Origin: Neolentinus lepideus HHB14362 ss-1
Taxonomy: Eukaryota; Basidiomycota; Agaricomycetes; Gloeophyllales; Gloeophyllaceae
Reading direction: 5' to 3'
Assembly (NCBI GenBank): GCA_001632425.1
Contig: KV425553.1
Coordinates: 1-64,000 of the forward strand
Length of the DNA stretch: 64,000 nt
A program made the translations under genes and the position numbers. Each line of letters starts with the position of its first letter. Position 1 is the first letter of the stretch. The notes under the pieces were generated by a model. The model saw nothing but the letters and a program-made list of their open reading frames with translations. It was not told where the DNA came from and searched no databases. Of the stretch, positions 57,500-64,000 are shown piece after piece.

Positions 57500-58314
57500 C
57501 GCGGCATGCAAGTAAGAGCACCAAAAGAGCTGACGAAAAACGTCAAGCACAGTCTTTCATAAGCACTCCAGCAGGTGAACGCAAAACATAAGCTCACCAG
57601 CGCTTCTACTTCTGCCCAGTGTCGTAGGGAGCGAGTACCCAGCCGGACCGCACATCGCAAAAGCTCGACCACGATTCTCAAGCACGTGCGCCGCTATCCT
57701 TCGCGTATAAGGGCCGCGAATATGAACCGCGGCACAGCACATTCCTGAGATTAGTCCTCAGTTACGGCTACGAAGGGATGATATGAATTCACATTAGTGA
57801 CGAATTTGAGTCTATCTGAATCGTGTGCCACCGGAGGACATACATATCAGTAAATGACTTCCCGTAACGATGATATTCTCTAAACTGGTTGTCAGCCAAG
57901 TGGTCACATCAGTCGATCGATTCTGATAGGGAAATTTGAAGATGATATGTAAACTGTAACGATTTCAGCACGCGCAAGCTGCATGACGACCGTTAGGCGG
58001 CATTGAGCGGGTGTTAGCCGACCTTAAGAATTAGAGACGTCGAGGACGATCAGGACTGTTGAAAGGACGAATATCTGTACGGACCATGCATTATCTCTAT
58101 TTCCTTTTTTGGTCATTCCGTGTTTCCAGAGCCAAGTCCTAAACATCAACTTATAACTTGTTCCTTATCTCTGTTCCTGAGTCTCTCGCCTGTGGTGACA
58201 ATGTAATCCTCATCACGTTCTGAGTGAGACTTCGTCCGTGATACTACTACCGTTACTACAAACTTGGATGTGCGCGTTTTCATAAAGATTGTATAATTCT
58301 ACTAGGCTAGTGTA
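57500..58314. other. Upstream region of the haem-motif gene
   Basis: No gene supported. It should include that gene's promoter. The MITE begins at its right edge. Confidence 0.4.
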
Positions 58315-58636
58315 CTGTACCATTTCGATCAATTCGCCGCCGGCCATGACGCGTGACAGCCGAAATCAGTTCGCCGCCCCGCCGGATGACGCGTGACAGG
58401 CTCCCAACTTCACCAGTACTGTCCGTCGGAAATTTCCGTATAGACGTTTAATCCCAATTTAATCCATTTTAAACCTTCTTTCTGCTGGTAATTATCCATT
58501 ATAATGGTGTTCGGAAATTTCCGACATTGACATTTCATTTCGCCACCTAGCTACATGACGTGTGACAATACCTAAATTTCGCCACGCCAGAGGGCCGCGT
58601 GACGCGTGACACGGCGGATTGATCGAACTGGTACAG
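58315..58636. mobile_element. 322-bp MITE, Tc1/mariner-like termini
   Basis: Terminal inverted repeats: left CTGTACCATTTCGATCAATT, right (reversed) CTGTACCAGTTCGATCAATC, both continuing CGCCG; 2 mismatches in about 25 bp. TA dinucleotides flank both ends (58313-58314 and 58637-58638), as for Tc1/mariner insertion. It has no coding capacity. Inside are four copies of TGACGCGTGACA or near-copies (about 58350, 58387, 58554, 58600) and two copies of the palindrome CGGAAATTTCCG, one in each half. The regularly placed repeats could be binding sites for a trans-acting transposase. No autonomous partner lies in the window. Confidence 0.75.
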
Positions 58637-60458
58637 TATATTATGGATAGCGCTGCTGCCAAAATCTCTTTTTGGTACGTTTCCCACACAGAAGCCATAG
58701 GTCTGCAGAATATGTGTATTATAACTAGCAATGTTGAAGGCATGGTACATGGTTGACTGAGGACAAGAACAGGTAAGAACGAGATGACTTAGCAGTGGCA
58801 CGAGATCGCTAGATCTAAGCTGTCCTACCGGATTGAGCAACCTCGACCTAATGGGGACGGCCGGACTTATTTTTAGCTGACATGCAAAGAATTGGCAGGC
58901 TACTGCGAAGCCTATCGTGAATATACACAAGCTTCCTTGTGAACCTCGTTGCTCGCCTACTCGGGTTCACTGAGGAGACGTCGCTAGCAAGTCTATAATT
59001 CTACAAGGACCCCTCATCAGCAAAACCTCGACATGACCGTGATCGGACGAAGAGATTTGAGGCTGGATAATAGGGATTAATGTTATGGGAAGTCGTCCAA
59101 TTTCTGGCAGACTCTCCGCTCACAGTACCTTGTACGTTCCGTGCAGTCTGTTGACCGAGAACTAGGGGCCAGTGGAAGGAGAAATTCTGGTTGCAAAGAA
59201 ATTAGGAACAGACAAGGACCGTAGCCACAGGAGCTAAATCTAGATGTATCTGTGACCCACAAGCCACCATTCTCGATCTGGTTCACTCATGAGTCCACCT
59301 GGTCCCGGTATATCCTCCTTCGCATAACATGTCTATAGCACCCATCAAGAATGCTACGGCAAATTCTGATTTTCTGTTCTTTCTATCGAACCTTCTGCGG
59401 TTCTGGATCTATAATGTTCACCTACCTGACGGTCCTCCACCGCTATTCCTTCAATTGCTTCGGACCCTTCGGGTTCTCCTCTTGGTAATGAGTTGTGGAC
59501 ATGGAACTGTTGCTTCACTGTTTCATGGACTCCGGGTCATGACAAATGACCAAAGTTTCTACGGCCGAGACCTGTAAGTAAGAGATATCACCATTGAATA
59601 TCGATCTTAGCCTGCACCAAACTGATACTGTCAAACCATTCACCCTGCTGACCCATACAGCCGCTTCAACAGCGCCATCATGTCCAGTCTGATCTGGATT
59701 GTTCACTCAAAAGGTCGTCAACCAGTACTCTTCTTCTGTCTTTTGTTTTGATTGAACAGTCCAAAGTACATTGAGGCTACTGAAGGACCGCGGAGGCCGA
59801 GAAGTCAATCACGTTTCCGAACAGCATATTGCTGATCATGGCAGCGGAGATGTGTGTGTTGCATATCATATGCAAAATGATTGGGCTAGAGGGTGCACGT
59901 GCAACTACCTATGAATCGGATTTTCAGGCTCTCCATTCAATTCAAGGCCGATCCTATTCAATTCTGGTACAGTCCAAACGCATCGTCTACCTTCCAAGAA
60001 CCGATTGCACGCTTTTTCTGCATTGACATCGCTAATGCTCAGGCAACCGAAAGCAGTGGAACTATCCTTATTGCCGCAGAAAATAACACATCACGAATGT
60101 GTCAATCGGTAGGGATTTACCTTCTTCGTGGGGGATGTTGGATACGTTATCGGGGCAAGTAAGCTCGAGCGTCTCAAGTTCGCTGACTGCAAAGGCGGAT
60201 TCAGGGTTTCTACTGCTGGGACACAGCAACCAAGTAGGATGTCTGGACCCCATGTCAGAGCCGATGAGAGTTGGGAGCTGACGAACTGAAATGAAAGTGA
60301 TTGTATCTGCACAACTCGTTTCATGAAATTATGTATGACTAGCTTTACACGTAGAGATCAGATTCTTGGTGGCCAGCGAGGTGGGAATCGCCTAGCTGTC
60401 CACCGTATCCGAGACCTGACGGAGAAATTAGGCAGAATGACGGGACTTTCCCTTTGTC
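58637..60458. other. Gene-poor interval
   Basis: No gene supported. Several frames of 60-90 codons on both strands (for example 59893-60162 plus) have no family features and no coherent splice set. The right end is the 3' flank of the aldo/keto reductase gene. Confidence 0.35.
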
Positions 60459-62120
60459 TCAGCCCCACAAGTTCTGGACAACCTCATCGCCGTCACGGTA
60501 TCTACCACCCTTTATCTCGTGGGTATCCAATATCTTGCTGATCTCCTCCATGTCCTGTGCACTGAGCTCGACATTGACGGCAGCCAGGTTCTCGAGAGTG
60601 CGTTTCTTGTTCCTGGAATGGGTCTCTAAGTTAGGCATTCTAGTGCACACAGCTAATTGAAGCTACTCACGAGGAGCCAGGAATCGGGATCATGTACGGG
60701 CCAAGTGAGGCAACCCAAGCAATGGCCAATTGTGCCCCGGATACCTTCTTCTTGTCAGCCAGGGCAAGCCAGTCCTGGAGAAGAGCAAGGTTGTGATGGA
60801 AATTCTACAGCAATGCCGCATGTGATTAGTGCCCTCCAAGAAGCCCCTTGACTGACACTAACCTCCGGCTGGAAACGCGCGAAATGGCGGCGTAAATCAT
60901 CCGCTGCACGATAATTTAAGGACGAATTGGAGTGGATGATAAGTTGATACCTACGAGCTAAGTCGTCGAGACTCTTGATCTGACCAGTCAAGAATCCTCT
61001 TCCGACAGGCCTAAACGCCAGGTAAGGCCATAGCGACGGCAGCGTACATCCAAAGCACTCACGAGTAAGCTACAACCACGATACCCAACTCGTGGGCAGT
61101 CGCAATGACTGAACAAGATCAGTTAATTTCCAAATCGTATCTGGTTAATTATACTATTCACCTTTCTTGGCCTCAGGCTCATATGCCCAAGGACTCACTT
61201 CAATCTCGACAGCTGCAATCGGGTGGACCTACGCTGTTCATTAACATTTCTGCAATCTGCGTCTCTTGCCTCCTACTTACCGCGTTTGCACGTCGCAATG
61301 TCTCGGCATTGCATTCGGACATGCCGATGTGGTCGAACTTGCCCTCCTTGACGAGGGTGGCCATGTTCTTGACAGCCTCCTCGATGGGCGTGCCCTTATC
61401 AACTCGGGCCATTTCGAATAGGTCGAGCTTCTTCTTTCCTCGGAGCGCATTGTTGATCTTGTCAACACTGGTTGTTAGAGCCTCAAGACTATATTGATAG
61501 ATATTCAGTGGCATGGATATTGCGAAAGATGCTTCGCTGACCTGCCCTTCAAGCCCGACTTGTCCGGGAATAACCCGCCCTAGATGGGGTGTACCCGCGT
61601 GTCTCAGAAGTCCATATGGTGTAAGGACACCGGCATACCTTGACGGACAAGAATGTCTTATCGACGTAATCTGGGTAATTCTCAAAAAACCTTGAAAGCA
61701 TTTCAAGGTTGGCTGTAGAGAAGTTGGGGCCGTAGAACTCTCCTGTATGTGACATCATTAGCGGGAGGAATTCTGGTCACGTCGTGTATTGAAGGCGGGA
61801 AGGTATATACTAACCGCTGTTGAGGAACATCTTGGTACCTGCTGGGAGTGAATCTACACCAGCCTTGATGGCCTCGAAGCATTCCTCGTCCGGGTTTGGC
61901 ACGGTTTTCCATCTGTAAAAGATAGCCTTTCACTATTGGGTAAGGTGAGTGGCAGAGAATAGAAAGACACGCACGTCATGCCCATGAGACCATGCTAACG
62001 ACGCGACTCCATCGTCAGTCGCTCGCAAGTAAGGATCTCGGTAATGCAAGCACTCACCCCGATCTTGCCGATCGTAACATCGGATGCCGTTCCTCCAAGC
62101 TTAGCAGTTTGGCTGAGCAT
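60459..62120 (-). CDS. Aldo/keto reductase, pyridoxal reductase-like (Plr1/YPR127W type)
   Basis: An NADPH-dependent carbonyl reductase; relatives reduce pyridoxal to pyridoxine. ATG 62120 gives MLSQTAKLGGTASDVTIGKI, then DEECFEAIKAGVDSLPAGTK, NSGEFYGPNFSTANLEMLSR (catalytic Tyr of FYG), DYVDKTFLSVK (Lys), KKLDLFEMARVDKGTPIEEA, VKNMATLVKEGKFDHIGMSE, VHPIAAVEIEVSPWAYEPEA, AYSPVGRGFLTGQIKSLDDL, and the C-terminal cofactor-binding part NKKRTLENLAAVNVELSAQD with EISKILDTHEIKGGRY, stop 60459-60461. The (alpha/beta)8 blocks are all in order. The active-site position usually His reads SECN here, as in several fungal members of this branch. About nine introns. Confidence 0.92.
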
Positions 62121-62927
62121 TTCACTAGTACTAGATGAGAATGAGACGGGGGATGGAAGTGAGGTGCACCTATCGACGAGTGTATCGTTGCTCTTTTATA
62201 ACTGCATAGCTAATATTATAAACTCTAGCCAATTAATCACCCAGCAAAGCCGCAGCGACGCGCGTATCGCATCCACCGCGGCGTCGAGGACAGAGTACGC
62301 GTTCCACTGGCAGCGGCACAAAACGTGCTCAGTGACCTTCGAAGAAGTCGAAATATCGTTAACTAATTAGTAAACATACTACCATATGCTCGAGATTTCC
62401 TTTCACTGCAATTGAATTCCGAGTGTAAGGCTCGACCGGAGTTCCGTCATTCGGAACTCCTGAACCTCCTGATTGGGGAGATCTCGACGGCTGTGATGGT
62501 GGACGAAGACAAAGCTGAGAAATCAGGAATCAAGAAACAACTCATAATCGACCAGAACGCGGCGAAATGGCTTGGAAGAGGAGACAACAGTCGCTGAGAG
62601 CATGTGGTATCGAGGAAGAGGTTATAAATGTGCACTAGAGCAGAGCGCCATCGCAGTGGAAGAACAATGACGAGAAAACCATCGCGTAGCAGGTCTATTC
62701 CACGTCTTCAGTCCTTCCAAGAGCGAAGAATGTCTCACGAGTCACCGAAAGACAAAGGCGGTGGCAAAAATGTATTGGCATGTCGAATTGTTACTGGGTA
62801 CATAAATGTTTATGATCTTAGTCGTGCACGCACAATCAATGATTTCCTTACTCTACGTCTCGGACTGCAGTGGTTTCTTCGTATACGCCTTGAATTGTAT
62901 GTTTCTTACTGCGACGTGGCATACTGC
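62121..62927. other. Upstream region of the aldo/keto reductase; palindrome
   Basis: No gene supported. A perfect 9-bp inverted repeat GGAGTTCCG...CGGAACTCC lies at 62438-62460. It is followed by the 3' flank of the NmrA-like gene. Open frames overlapping 62628-63428 on the plus strand are antisense artefacts of that gene. Confidence 0.4.
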
Positions 62928-63929
62928 TCAATATTGTGCCGTGGCATACAGGTCAAGGTGCTTGTCGCGACTCGCGTTCAACGCCTCCCTCAGACTCTCC
63001 TCCATCGTCTTCAGCGGCCGCCCGAGCAACTCCTGCAGCGTCGGGTCCACAATCCCCGTCTCCCCCCTCCCCATCGCCTCGAACGTCGTCGCCCACTTGC
63101 CCAAATAATCCTCCGTGAGTCTCGCAATCTTCCCGCTCTCGTCCAAATGCTTCTTGACATACTCGTCTCTGGATATGATGTGGAGTGTTATTTCGCGCCC
63201 GAGGATGGTGGATATGAGGGAGGAGAGCTGGGCGAGGGTGAGGAGGTTGGAGGCGGGGCCGGAGAGGAGGAGGGTGGTGTTATCGAAGCGGGTGTCGGAG
63301 GGAGGAAGGGCGAGGAGGCGGGCGGTGCCCTCGCCGAGGTCAGTACGCGAGGCCCAAGCGATGGGGCCGTCGCCTGGGACGTAGACATCGGTGTCCTTGG
63401 CCGGGTCGAAGAAGCCTGGAGTGGATGAGCATTCGCATCAAGTCAGCAGCGCGCAGTACGCACCAAAGTAAAGCGGATAGCTCTCGTTGTAAAGTCCTTC
63501 GCGGATGATGGTGTACTTGAGCCCGCTCTTCCTGAGATAGGCCTCCGTGTCCAGATGAGCCTGCATAACGGCCGCACAGCTCTCGGGCTTGGTGCCATAG
63601 CCAAAGGCCAGACTGGTATAGTACACGTGCTTCACGCCTGCCCTCTTTGCGGCCTCGATGGCGTTGACATGATGTTTCACCCTGAGCTCATGCGCAACGG
63701 ACGGGTACGACACGAGGAGCAGCTTGTCCGCGCCGGCGAAAGCAGCGTCGAGGGAGGTGGGGACGGCGTAGTCGCCCTTGCGGACTGTGATGCCGGTGGA
63801 GGCGACGGATGGGTCGAGGCCGGCGGGGTTGTGCAGCGAGACGGTGATGTCGGAGGGTGGGACGAGAGTGAGGAGGTATTTGAGGACTTGGGAGCCAAGC
63901 CCGCCGGTGGCGCCAGTGAGGACAATCAT
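62928..63929 (-). CDS. NmrA-like NAD(P)-binding protein (atypical SDR)
   Basis: Two exons, 63929-63464 and 63415-62928 (954 nt, 317 aa). MIVLTGATGGLGSQVLKYLL is the Rossmann motif. Then come GITVRKGDYAVPTSLDAAFA, GADKLLLVSYPSVAHEL, VNAIEAAKRAGVKHVYYTSL, ESCAAVMQAHLDTEAYLRKS, LKYTIIREGLYNESYPLYF|G, PGDGPIAWASRTDLGEGTAR, LLLSGPASNLLTLAQLSSLI and EMGRGETGIVDPTL-like, ending DLYATAQY. The order matches NmrA/QOR2-type quinone reductases and redox sensors. The catalytic Tyr/Lys pair of classical SDRs is not evident, so it may sense NADP(H) rather than catalyse. It starts 71 bp from the window end, so its promoter is only partly included. Confidence 0.9.
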
Positions 63930-64000
63930 CTGATCCGGCGTCTGTTTGAAGGGTAAAAATACAAAATATGGACATTTTATACTGTGTATCTGTGCTTACC

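Noticed and set aside
62628..63428. A 266-codon plus-strand frame rich in Gly, Glu and Arg.
   Set aside because: Antisense of the NmrA-like gene in GC-rich DNA; it has no domain, while the opposite strand gives a complete Rossmann protein.
1..64000. CRISPR arrays, rRNA, LTR pairs and bacterial-type operons.
   Set aside because: No regularly spaced repeats, no rRNA or tRNA-like sequence and no long terminal direct repeats were seen; the spliced gene structure is eukaryotic throughout.

Overview
This window looks like nuclear DNA of a filamentous basidiomycete, most likely an Agaricomycete (mushroom or wood-decay fungus). Genes are dense, on both strands, and split by many short introns (about 45-150 bp, GT..AG). 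The families fit: a divergent G-alpha subunit, ABCC transporter, Zn2Cys6 regulator, GH28 and GH71 glycosidases and a phospholipase B relic. Splice sites were read by eye; in the ten or so genes where I summed every exon, the coding length came out divisible by three with no internal stop.

Layout. 1-2.4 kb is repeat-derived: an AT-rich LAGLIDADG endonuclease fragment that reads through only if TGA is Trp (mitochondrial code), next to a decayed PIF/Harbinger transposon end. 2.4-10.8 kb is a compact housekeeping block: TAN1 (tRNA acetylation), CAP2 (F-actin capping beta), a PPIL3-type cyclophilin, a G-alpha gene and ASA1 (WD40). A 575-bp run of N follows (10926-11500), then about 2 kb of gene-poor DNA with several strong hairpins. 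13.4-16.4 kb holds two single-pass membrane proteins, one with a C-terminal SH3 domain and one with three NPF motifs. 18.8-20.3 kb is a secreted rhamnogalacturonase.

22.7-29.1 kb is a long ABCC transporter, followed by a MYND zinc-finger gene, a signal-peptide-bearing seven-TM protein and a Zn2Cys6 transcription factor (33.9-37.7 kb). 37.9-47.1 kb is a patchwork: a decayed phospholipase B gene, an intact GH71 alpha-1,3-glucanase, an NAD-dependent epimerase-like gene, a small zinc-finger gene and a full-length relic of an ACC-synthase-like aminotransferase.

47-50.6 kb is gene-poor. 50.7-57.5 kb holds an FAD amine-oxidase-like enzyme, a C2-domain protein resembling the cytokinesis factor Inn1/Fic1, and a protein with a c-type haem motif (CASCH) whose whole architecture recalls a bacterial family. 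A 322-bp MITE with internal TGACGCGTGACA repeats lies at 58.3 kb. The window closes with an aldo/keto reductase and an NmrA-like NAD(P)-binding protein.

The genes do not form one pathway. The most notable points are the haem-motif protein, the G-alpha lacking its catalytic Gln, the recoded mitochondrial-type fragment, the MITE, and two recently decayed metabolic genes within 10 kb of each other.
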